Origin: DATNIC01 sp035604635
Lineage (GTDB): Bacteria; Vulcanimicrobiota; Vulcanimicrobiia; Vulcanimicrobiales; Vulcanimicrobiaceae
Direction: 5' to 3'
Assembly: GCA_035604635.1 (NCBI GenBank)
Contig: DATNIC010000149.1
Location: forward strand, 1-31,061
DNA length: 31,061 nucleotides
A model generated the notes under the pieces. That model made no database searches and had not been told where the DNA came from. It saw only the letters and a program-made list of their open reading frames with translations. Made by a program: the position numbers and the translations under genes. Positions 16,619-23,043 of the stretch are shown here, in pieces (the first letter of the stretch is position 1; the number at the start of each line of letters is the position of its first letter).

Positions 16619-17194
16619 ATGACTGTCATCGAAGCGATTCGCGCGCGCCGGACCATTGGGAAAATGGCGGGGGAACTGCCGCGCGAGACGATCCGCGAGC
16701 TGATCGAGCTCGCCACTTTGGCGCCGAACCACCGCATGACCGAGCCGTGGCGCTTCACCGTCATCACGGGCACGGCACGCGAGCGGCTCGGCCGCTTCTG
16801 GGCCGAGCGTGCGGGCGCGAGCATCGACGCCGCCGCGCGCGACGCGTTCGTCGAAGGCGAATCGAAAAAGCCCCTGCGCGCACCGACCTTGATCATCGTC
16901 AGCACGCGGACCGACCCAAATCCCGAGATCGCCGAAGAGGATTTCGCGGCGACCGCAGCCGCCGTGCAAAATCTGATGATCGCCGCGCAGAGCAAAGGCA
17001 TCCACACCGGCTGGAAGACCGGGAAGATGGTGCACGATCCCGAGGTCAAGAAATTCCTCGGACTCGACCCGAGCGACCGCATCGTCGGGACGATCTACAT
17101 GGGAACTCAAGCGCTCGATGAAGCCAAGACGCGTCCGCGCAAGCTCGACGACGTCATCACGTGGATGAGCGACGCCGAGGCATCGATCCGCTAA
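16619..17194 (+). CDS. nitroreductase-family FMN protein (YdjA-like)
   Basis: A 191-residue single-domain nitroreductase of the short YdjA-like type, using FMN and NAD(P)H. The N-terminus MTVIEAIRARRTIGKM has the Arg pair that contacts the FMN phosphate. APNHRMTEPWRFTVITG replaces the usual APS..NxQPWRF loop. The central FAATAAAVQNLMIAAQSKGIHTGWKTGKM is the dimer and FMN helix. The C-terminal VGTIYMGTQALDEAKTRPRKLDDVITW is typical of this short form. Substrates may be nitroaromatics, quinones or enals. It stands between the divergent cyclase and a convergent SBP gene, with which it shares four bases at the stop codons. Confidence 0.9.
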   Translation: MTVIEAIRARRTIGKMAGELPRETIRELIELATLAPNHRMTEPWRFTVITGTARERLGRFWAERAGASIDAAARDAFVEGESKKPLRAPTLIIVSTRTDPNPEIAEEDFAATAAAVQNLMIAAQSKGIHTGWKTGKMVHDPEVKKFLGLDPSDRIVGTIYMGTQALDEAKTRPRKLDDVITWMSDAEASIR

Positions 17195-18243
17195 GCCGTC
17201 CTCTTCTTATACGGCCCGATGATCTTGAGCGCGGCCTCGACGCTGGACGTATCGACGGCTTGCTCGACCGTCGGGTTCCCTTTCACGTAGCCTGCGTCTT
17301 TGAACATCTGTAGATCGCGCTTGAGGCTCTCGACCTTCAGCTTGCCGTTGGGATCGCAGCCGTTCGGCGTGAGCGCCCGGTAAATCTCCGGGTTCTTGAC
17401 CGCGGTCCGCTTCGAGAGGATCGCGATGACCTCGGCTGCGGCCGGACCGGCGTAGTGGCCGTCTTTGAGCGCGTCGTTGTACAAGCGGACGGCCTTCAGA
17501 TAACCGACCATCCAGCGGACCGCGACTTCTTTCTTGTCCGCGAACTGCGTGCTGTAAAGGACCGTCGCGATCTGCTGATTCGGGTAGAACTGATCGTTGG
17601 TCCAGAAGCGAACGGCGGCGCCGAGCTCGACGGCGCGCGTCGCGGCCGGCTCGGACGTATTGCCGGCATCGATCGAGCCGTTTTGGTACGCCGCGATGTG
17701 ATCCGGAAAGCCCATGAACACTTCGTTGAGGTCTTTGTGGGTAAGGCCCGCCTTTTGCCACGCGGCATTCGAGGTACAAAAGCTCACCGATGCCTCGGCG
17801 GGCTCGGCCCATGTCATCCCCTTGACGTCGTGCAAGATCTTGACTTTGCCGCTGTCGATCAACGCCTTGCGCACGAGAATCGGCGAGAACCCGTAGCCCG
17901 GCGGCGTCGACGCCTTGTCGGCGACGATCTTGATGTAGATCTCACGCGCCAAACCGTTGTAAAGACCGGCTGACGGGCCGGCGGCCGCGCAGTCGAGCTG
18001 ACCGGTCCCCAACACCCCGTTCATCTTCGCACCCGAGTCGAACGCGATCAAGCTGACGTCGAGTCCTTGCTCTTTCCAGTAGCCCTTCTCTTCGGCGATA
18101 AAACACGGCGCATCGCTGATCGTGTTCGCGATCCCGCACGAGAGCTTGACGACTTCTTGTCCGCTCACGAGCGGCGGGAACGACGTGATTGCAGCAGTCG
18201 CAGCAGCCCCGACCATGGCTTTACGACGCGATATGCTCTTCAT
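17191..18243 (-). CDS. NMT1/THI5-like ABC solute-binding protein (SBP D), Tat signal
   Basis: A 350-residue exported binding protein. N-terminal MKSISRRKAMVGAAATAAITSFPPLVSG has a twin-arginine motif (SRRKAMV). The mature part begins VVKLSCGIANTISDAPCFIAEEKGYWKEQGLDVSLIAFDSG. It is the closest relative in the window to SBP C (8328-9365), but that copy has an ordinary signal peptide, so the pair may use different export routes. A GGAG stands eight bases before the ATG at 18243. Its stop overlaps the nitroreductase stop by four bases. It is divergent from the Tag-like gene. No transporter partner is present. Confidence 0.9.
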   Translation of the reverse strand: MKSISRRKAMVGAAATAAITSFPPLVSGQEVVKLSCGIANTISDAPCFIAEEKGYWKEQGLDVSLIAFDSGAKMNGVLGTGQLDCAAAGPSAGLYNGLAREIYIKIVADKASTPPGYGFSPILVRKALIDSGKVKILHDVKGMTWAEPAEASVSFCTSNAAWQKAGLTHKDLNEVFMGFPDHIAAYQNGSIDAGNTSEPAATRAVELGAAVRFWTNDQFYPNQQIATVLYSTQFADKKEVAVRWMVGYLKAVRLYNDALKDGHYAGPAAAEVIAILSKRTAVKNPEIYRALTPNGCDPNGKLKVESLKRDLQMFKDAGYVKGNPTVEQAVDTSSVEAALKIIGPYKKRTA

Positions 18244-18257
18244 AAGTAGGACTCCGA

Positions 18258-18269
18258 CAGGTCAACCTG
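18258..18269. repeat. small inverted repeat between SBP D and the Tag-like gene
   Basis: CAGGT-CA-ACCTG. A partial copy, GGTCACC, follows at 18273-18279, giving two GGTCA words about 13 bases apart. It could be an operator for SBP D; chance is possible. Confidence 0.25.
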
Positions 18270-18281
18270 AGCGGTCACCGT

Positions 18282-18300
18282 CGCGCGCCCGAGGCGCGCG
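18282..18300. repeat. GC-only hairpin in a divergent intergenic region
   Basis: CGCGCGCC-CGA-GGCGCGCG, a perfect eight-base stem with a three-base loop. No T run follows on either strand, so it is not a standard terminator. It lies between two divergent starts (18243 and 18333). Confidence 0.45.
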
Positions 18301-18332
18301 TTCAGCCACGCGCGAGGACGGAGAAACGTTAT

Positions 18333-18863
18333 GTGCGGGGAAGCTACGCCCCTGTGGCGATCCCCGAGCGCATTGCGCCGGCGAAGCTCGGCGATTATCT
18401 CGAGGTCCTGACGAAGGCCGTCTTTCAGGCGGGACTCTCGTGGGCGCTGATCGATAGCAAGTGGGACGACTTCAAGCGCGCTTTTCACGATTTCGATCCG
18501 CAGCGCGTCGCAGGGCTTTCCAGTGCTGAAATTGCTTGGCTTGCCGAGGAATCGTCGATCGTTCGCAGCCGCAAGAAGATCGAGGGGACGGTCGCGAACG
18601 CGAAGACGCTTTTGGCGCTCGACCGCGAGTTCGGCGGCTTCGGGAAATACCTGCGGTCGTTCAAAGACTACGATGCGCTGCGTACGGACATTCGCAAGCG
18701 CTTCAAATACGTCGGCGACCTCTCGGTCTACTATTTCCTCTTTCGGATCGGCGAGCCGGTCCCGCCGTATGCCCAATGGGCGAAAACCGTCGAGGGGACG
18801 CACCCGCGGGTGCGCGAGATGCTGGCCCTGGGTGGGGACGAAACAGCACAACGCCGAAAGTAG
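18333..18863 (+). CDS. divergent DNA-3-methyladenine glycosylase I (Tag)-like protein
   Basis: A 176-residue HhH-GPD-type protein of the Tag group, whose members excise 3-methyladenine. The core matches: FQAGLSW at 31-37, KWDDFKRAFHDFDPQRVA, IVRSRKKIEGTVANAKTLLAL, FGKYLRSF and RKRFKYVGDLSVYYFLFRIGEPVP. The E. coli enzyme's Glu38, which recognises the base, falls on Ala29 here. The N-terminal segment with Tyr and Cys residues and the C-terminal His/Cys zinc ligands are also missing. It may therefore be a structural relative with changed activity. The start is GTG at 18333 with GGAG nine bases upstream; an ATG at 18331 is out of frame. Its DNA-repair association is supported by the convergent AlkB-like gene. 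Confidence 0.75.
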   Translation: MRGSYAPVAIPERIAPAKLGDYLEVLTKAVFQAGLSWALIDSKWDDFKRAFHDFDPQRVAGLSSAEIAWLAEESSIVRSRKKIEGTVANAKTLLALDREFGGFGKYLRSFKDYDALRTDIRKRFKYVGDLSVYYFLFRIGEPVPPYAQWAKTVEGTHPRVREMLALGGDETAQRRK

Positions 18864-18869
18864 GGGGAT

Positions 18870-19070
18870 ATGTCGTACACCACGAGCGTCACGAGCACCG
18901 TCACGGTCGTTCAAACGGGGCCTCAGACGTCTCCGACGCCACCGACTCCGCCGGTCACCAATGAATCGACCACACCTCCGCCTCCGCCGCAGCCAAATCA
19001 GAGCACGGCGCCGGCGTCGGACACGCTCAACCTCTTCGGCGTCGGAACGCAGGTCAACTCGAACAGCTAG
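18870..19070 (+). CDS. proline/threonine-rich small protein, unknown
   Basis: A 66-residue product with no signal peptide. A Ser/Thr/Val-rich start (SYTTSVTSTVTVV) is followed by Pro-rich tracts (PTPPTPP, PPPPPQP) and a short conserved-looking end, DTLNLFGVGTQVNSNS. It is low-complexity and probably disordered. It begins six bases after the Tag-like stop, with AGGGGG two bases before the ATG, which is tight spacing. Its stop overlaps the AlkB-like stop by four bases, the same arrangement as three other convergent pairs in this window, which supports it being real. Function unknown. Confidence 0.5.
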   Translation: MSYTTSVTSTVTVVQTGPQTSPTPPTPPVTNESTTPPPPPQPNQSTAPASDTLNLFGVGTQVNSNS

Positions 19071-19648
19071 CCCTCGGGGCGCTGGCGGAACGCCACGCTG
19101 ATGCGGGGGCCGACGGCCCGGCGCTCCTTGGGAATGTGATGCTCCCAGTGATGCTGCGTCACACCGCGCATCACTAGGACGCTTCCGGGCTCGAGATCGA
19201 GCTGGAACGTCCGGCGGGGCACCGTTTTAGAGCGAATCCGCATCTCGCGCGCGGCGCCGAGGCTAAGGAGCGCGATCACCGGATTGGGGACGAGTTCGTC
19301 CTCGTGATCGTTGTGCCAGGCGACGCTGTCACGTTCGTCGCGATACAGGTTGAGCGAGATGCTGTTGTACGAGGCGCCCGTGACCGCTTCGACCCGCTCG
19401 TGCATCTCTCGCAGCTCGGGATCGGCCGCGACCGCAGCGAGTTCGAGCCGTGCGGTCAGGCGTGGCACGTCGACGATCCGATCGTACATCGGCCGCCGTT
19501 CGGCCTTCCATCCCGCGTTCCGGTGGATTTTCGTAAAGAGCTGGGAGCTGCTCGCGGCCTCAAAGGCTCCCGGGAGGTAGTCGATCTCACCCGTGGCACC
19601 TCGGACGATCGACACCCGCGCCTCCGGCACGAACAGTCCCAGCTGCAT
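19067..19648 (-). CDS. AlkB-like 2-oxoglutarate/Fe(II) dioxygenase (ALKBH2/3 type)
   Basis: A 193-residue dioxygenase of the AlkB superfamily, which removes methyl groups from 1-methyladenine and 3-methylcytosine in DNA or RNA. The iron ligands are H112 and D114 in WHNDHED, and H170 in WEHHIPK. The 2-oxoglutarate arginine lies in RISVAFR (182-188), which also holds the family's second conserved arginine. The substrate-lid region contains SYNSISLNLYRD. Compact length and motif spacing resemble the ALKBH2/3 class common in soil bacteria. Its ATG directly follows the TAA of the molybdenum-enzyme gene (TAAATG), and a LexA-type box sits four bases upstream. It is convergent with a Tag-like cluster. 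Confidence 0.92.
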   Translation of the reverse strand: MQLGLFVPEARVSIVRGATGEIDYLPGAFEAASSSQLFTKIHRNAGWKAERRPMYDRIVDVPRLTARLELAAVAADPELREMHERVEAVTGASYNSISLNLYRDERDSVAWHNDHEDELVPNPVIALLSLGAAREMRIRSKTVPRRTFQLDLEPGSVLVMRGVTQHHWEHHIPKERRAVGPRISVAFRQRPEG

Positions 19649-21853
19649 TTACCGAACGTTTGTTCGATCCAACTCCGCGAAAACCCGCTCGGCCGTGACC
19701 GGAAGCTCGGTGACCCGGGCGCCGCAGGCGGCGGCGACGGCGTTGGCGATCGCGGGGGCGACGCCGGAGGTGCTGACTTCGCCGGCCATCTTCGCGCCGA
19801 AGGGGCCGGGGCCGCCGGCCGGCGGCAAGAGGATCGTCCGCAGCGGCGGGACGTCGGCTTGGGTCGGCAACTTGTAGTCGCCCAGGTTGAGATTGAGGAT
19901 CTTGCCGTCCTCGACGACCAGCTCTTCGGTCGCGCCCGAGCCGATTCCGAAGACGACGCCGCCGCTCAGCTGCCCTTGGTGCGCAACCGGATTGATGATA
20001 GTACCGACGTCGGCGACGAGGACGATCTCGTGCATCGTGAACGCACCGGTCTCGCGATCGAGCGAGAGCTCGACCATGTAGCCGGCGAAATTGCTCCAAT
20101 CGGGCTCGTGTTCGTGATGCGCCGACGCATAGGTCCCTTTCACTTCATAGCCCGGTTGGTCGGCGAGCAGGGCGTTCACGGCCGCCTCCCACGTTTCCGG
20201 CGTACCGTTCCATCCTGATGCCTCGAGCGCCGTACGTAGTTGTTGCGTCGCGGCGATCGCTGCGCGGCCGATCACGTGGGTCTCGCGGCTTCCGCCGGCA
20301 CCCTGATCAAAGCCGGCGGCATCGGTCGAGCCGGCCTCGGCGTGCACGCGCGCGAGCGGAATCCCCAACGACGCCGCGACGACGCGCTGCAAGACCGTCA
20401 GTTGACCGCCGCCTTGATCGGCGACCCCGCTGCGAGCGCGAACCGCACCGGAAGGTTCCAGCCTCAGCGTCACGTTGGTGTTGCCGCCGCCGATATGGCG
20501 CACCGCGAGCGCGATCCCGCGGCTATGTCCCGCCGGCAAGGGTGCAGCCATTTGGCGCCGCAGCTCCTCGAGGACTGCGACGGCGCGCGGCTCGCGGTAC
20601 GGCGTCCCGTCGACGTCGGGCTCGCCTTCCCCGATCGCGTTGCGCAGCCGGAACTCGATCGGATCGATCCCGAGCTCGTGCGCGATCATGTCGACATGCG
20701 ACTCGACCGCGAAATGAATCTGGATGTCGCCCGGCGCGCGCACGTGGCCTGACGGAATCGTGTTGGTATAGACGGCCGCCCGCTCTTGTCGCATGTGCGG
20801 GATCGAATACGGCGATTTTGCCGCTCCGCCGGGGAGCAACGTCGGGACCGGTTTTCCGGCTGCGTATGCTCCGCCGTTGTAGAGGACGCGAATGTCCATC
20901 GCCGTGAAACGGCCTTCGCGATCGACGCCGCTCTTGATCGCGATTTCGGCGGGGTGCCGGACATTGGTCGTCTGCATGTCGTCCAGATAAGTCTTGACGT
21001 ATTTGACGGGCCGTTTGGTCGCACGCGCAAGGTAATAACACGGAAACTCGTCCACCGAGAAGCCCTTGGCTCCGAAATCGCCCCCGATGTAGGCTTGCTC
21101 GACGACGATCGATTCGACCGGGATCCCCGCGCAGACCGAGAGCTGCTGACGCAACAGGAACGGCGACTTGTTGGTCGAGACGACGTGGATTTTTCCGGCG
21201 TCGTCGATCCAGACCAGCGTCGCCCGCGGTTCGATGAATCCGCCGTGATATCGCGGCGTCGTAAAACTGTGCTCGAAGATGCGCGCCGCGTTGCGAAAGC
21301 CTTCTTCCACGTCGCCTTTTGCGTCGATCACGTGGCCATGGATGTTCGGATGCGGCGGGACGGGCCGCTGCTTGCCCAAGTACGGATAGTCGTTGAAGCG
21401 TTCGTGCAAAACCGGCGCGTCCGGCTTGAGCGCTTCGCGTGGCTCGAAGACCGCCGGCAGCCCATCGTATTCGACTTCGATCGCCAGGACAGCGGCTTCC
21501 GCGATCTCGCGCGACTCGGCCGCGACGGCCGCAACGGTGTCGCCGATGAAACGGACGCGGTCGGTCGCGATGACCGGCCGGTCGAACAGCGCGCGTCCGT
21601 AGTAGTGCTCGCCGACGTCGTTGCCGGTCAGGACCGCATGGACGCCGGAGATCGCGCGGGCAGCGCGCGTCTCGATCTTCGCGATCCGCGCGTGCGGGAC
21701 CGAGCTGCGCAGGAACGCTGCCCATAATAAGCCCGGCAGCTCGAAGTCAGCTGCAAACTTGGCCTCACCGCTGACTTTGGCGCGCCCCTCGACGCGCACT
21801 TCGTCCTCGCCGAGGAGCGCGATGCCATGCCTAGGAATGACCTCCGTAACCAC
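19649..21853 (-). CDS. orphan molybdenum hydroxylase large subunit (xanthine dehydrogenase/aldehyde oxidase family)
   Basis: The molybdopterin-cytosine-dinucleotide-binding subunit, about 734 residues. It has the family opening VRVEGRAKVSGEAKFAADFELPGLLWAAFLRSSVPHARI, the AYIGGDFGAKG loop, RAPGDIQIHFAVESHVD and DQGGGQLTVLQRV. The C-terminal FGAKMAGEVSTSGVAPAIANAV has the catalytic Glu at about 692. CoxL's AYXCSFR active-site loop is absent, so it is not form I CO dehydrogenase. No FeS or FAD subunit gene is adjacent. The start is uncertain: GTG at 21853 keeps the conserved LLGED segment but lacks a good SD, whereas GTG at 21799 has GAGG five bases upstream. It is divergent from a LivK-type SBP. 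An AlkB-like gene follows with no gap. Confidence 0.88.
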   Translation of the reverse strand: MVTEVIPRHGIALLGEDEVRVEGRAKVSGEAKFAADFELPGLLWAAFLRSSVPHARIAKIETRAARAISGVHAVLTGNDVGEHYYGRALFDRPVIATDRVRFIGDTVAAVAAESREIAEAAVLAIEVEYDGLPAVFEPREALKPDAPVLHERFNDYPYLGKQRPVPPHPNIHGHVIDAKGDVEEGFRNAARIFEHSFTTPRYHGGFIEPRATLVWIDDAGKIHVVSTNKSPFLLRQQLSVCAGIPVESIVVEQAYIGGDFGAKGFSVDEFPCYYLARATKRPVKYVKTYLDDMQTTNVRHPAEIAIKSGVDREGRFTAMDIRVLYNGGAYAAGKPVPTLLPGGAAKSPYSIPHMRQERAAVYTNTIPSGHVRAPGDIQIHFAVESHVDMIAHELGIDPIEFRLRNAIGEGEPDVDGTPYREPRAVAVLEELRRQMAAPLPAGHSRGIALAVRHIGGGNTNVTLRLEPSGAVRARSGVADQGGGQLTVLQRVVAASLGIPLARVHAEAGSTDAAGFDQGAGGSRETHVIGRAAIAATQQLRTALEASGWNGTPETWEAAVNALLADQPGYEVKGTYASAHHEHEPDWSNFAGYMVELSLDRETGAFTMHEIVLVADVGTIINPVAHQGQLSGGVVFGIGSGATEELVVEDGKILNLNLGDYKLPTQADVPPLRTILLPPAGGPGPFGAKMAGEVSTSGVAPAIANAVAAACGARVTELPVTAERVFAELDRTNVR
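19653..19666. promoter_or_regulatory. LexA-type SOS box at the AlkB-like gene
   Basis: CGAAC-GTTT-GTTCG, a perfect match to the CGAACN4GTTCG operator of LexA in Bacillus and actinobacteria; on the minus strand it reads TCGAAC-AAAC-GTTCGG. It lies inside the last codons of the molybdenum-enzyme gene, four bases before the ATG of the AlkB-like gene. The inference is LexA repression of a separate AlkB transcript. Confidence 0.6.
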
Positions 21854-21858
21854 GGAGG
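21841..21858. repeat. perfect palindrome between XDH-like and LivK-type genes
   Basis: CCTCCGT-AACC-ACGGAGG: seven-base arms and a four-base centre. The right arm carries GGAGG, the Shine-Dalgarno of the plus-strand gene at 21866; the left arm gives the same sequence on the other strand. It may be an operator or may fold to mask the ribosome site. Confidence 0.5.
21854..21858 (+). promoter_or_regulatory. Shine-Dalgarno deciding the LivK-type start
   Basis: GGAGG seven bases before the ATG at 21866; it fixes this start although the frame is open further upstream. It forms part of the palindrome at 21841-21858. Confidence 0.75.
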
Positions 21859-21865
21859 TACGCTC

Positions 21866-23038
21866 ATGCGACGTCTCACGACTCTCCTGCTCGGAGCGCT
21901 TTTGACCGTCATGGTGATCGGGGCCCGAGCGAACGCGGCCGATACGTACGACGTCTATGCGGAGACCTCGCAGACCGGACAGGGCGCGTTCGTCGGCACG
22001 GGACAGACGACTGCGATCCGCGCAGCCGAGAAGTTCATCAACCGCACCGGCGGGATCCATGGACGGCCCGTACGTTTTATCGTTCAAGACGATCAGACCA
22101 ATCCGCAGCTCGCGGTGCAGATCTTCAACGACATGGTCTCCAAAAAGGTCCCGGTCATCCTGGGCCCCGGGTTCTCGGCGCCGTGCTACGCCGTTTGGCC
22201 GCTCGTCAAGGACCAGATCGTGAACTATTGCCTCGCCCCGTCGATCCATCCGGACCCGGGAAGCTACGCGTTCTCGGCCTCCGTCTCGACGAAAGACTTG
22301 GCGCTCGCCGGGATTCGCTTCTTCCACATGAAGGGTTGGAAGAAAGTCGCCGTCCTCGACACGACCGATGCGACGGGCCAAGACGGCGACAACATCATCA
22401 AAGAGAATCTCGCGCTGCCCGAGTTCAAGGACATGGAGATCGTCGACTTCGAGCACTTCGCTCCGGCGGACGTCGGGATCAACGCGCAGCTCGCGCGGAT
22501 CAAGGCCTCGGGCGCCCAGGCGATCATCACGTGGGTCACCGGGACGCCGTTCGGAACCGTTTGCCGCGGGATCACGGACAGCGCGATCGAGATCCCGGTC
22601 TTCACCAATGCCGGGAACGTGAGCTACGCGCAGATGGCGCAATACAAGGCGTTCCTGCCGAAGAACATGTACTTCACCGCTTTGCGCTTCATGGGGAACA
22701 CCTCGGCCGAACCGGCCTCCGTGCGCAAAGTGCAGGCTGATTTCTTCGCCGCGATGCAGGACGTCGGCGTGCCCAAGCCGGACACGCTCAACGCCGTCCC
22801 GTGGGACGCGATCCTCGTCGTCGTCGACGCGCTGCGTCACTTGCCCGAAAATCCGACGCCCAAACAGATTCACGACTACATCGAGAAAGTCAAGGGCGTT
22901 CCGGGAATCAACGGCTTCCTGGACTTCACGAACGGAAGCCAACGCGGCGTCGACGCGAGCGCCGCAATCATGGTCCGCTTCGACGTGGCCAACACCGCCT
23001 GGATCCCGGTCAGCAAACCCGGAGGACTCCCGCTCTAG
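21866..23038 (+). CDS. LivK-type ABC solute-binding protein
   Basis: A 390-residue exported binding protein of the branched-chain amino acid/amide/aromatic type. The signal peptide MRRLTTLLLGALLTVMVIGARANA ends near residue 24. The fold opens YDVYAETSQTGQGAFVGTGQTTAIRAAEKFINRTGGIHGRPVRFIVQDDQTNP, where NRTGGIxGRPV and DDQTNP are characteristic. VPVILGPGFSAPC is the ligand-contact segment. It is related in type to the truncated gene at the left edge but not adjacent. It heads a plus-strand operon (5 bases to the next gene, then 3). It is divergent from the molybdenum enzyme, which may oxidise the captured compound (inference). No LivHMGF genes are present. Confidence 0.92.
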   Translation: MRRLTTLLLGALLTVMVIGARANAADTYDVYAETSQTGQGAFVGTGQTTAIRAAEKFINRTGGIHGRPVRFIVQDDQTNPQLAVQIFNDMVSKKVPVILGPGFSAPCYAVWPLVKDQIVNYCLAPSIHPDPGSYAFSASVSTKDLALAGIRFFHMKGWKKVAVLDTTDATGQDGDNIIKENLALPEFKDMEIVDFEHFAPADVGINAQLARIKASGAQAIITWVTGTPFGTVCRGITDSAIEIPVFTNAGNVSYAQMAQYKAFLPKNMYFTALRFMGNTSAEPASVRKVQADFFAAMQDVGVPKPDTLNAVPWDAILVVVDALRHLPENPTPKQIHDYIEKVKGVPGINGFLDFTNGSQRGVDASAAIMVRFDVANTAWIPVSKPGGLPL

Positions 23039-23043
23039 AGCAG

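Noticed and set aside
4900..17194. A Rut-type pyrimidine degradation pathway (RutA-like, RidA/RutC-like, nitroreductase/RutE-like)
   Set aside because: The three genes are in separate transcription units, RutB, RutD, RutF and RutG are absent, and the nitroreductase resembles YdjA rather than RutE.
18282..18300. Rho-independent terminator
   Set aside because: Strong GC stem but no T tract on either side, and it lies between two divergent starts.
20523..21725. 400-codon minus-strand frame inside the molybdenum large-subunit gene
   Set aside because: Arg-rich shadow in a different frame of the same strand; the real frame has the family motifs.
21854..22942. N-terminal extension of the molybdenum large subunit to over 1,000 residues
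   Set aside because: The extra ~360 codons are antisense to the LivK-type gene, are not homologous to the family, and precede the normal N-terminal motif.
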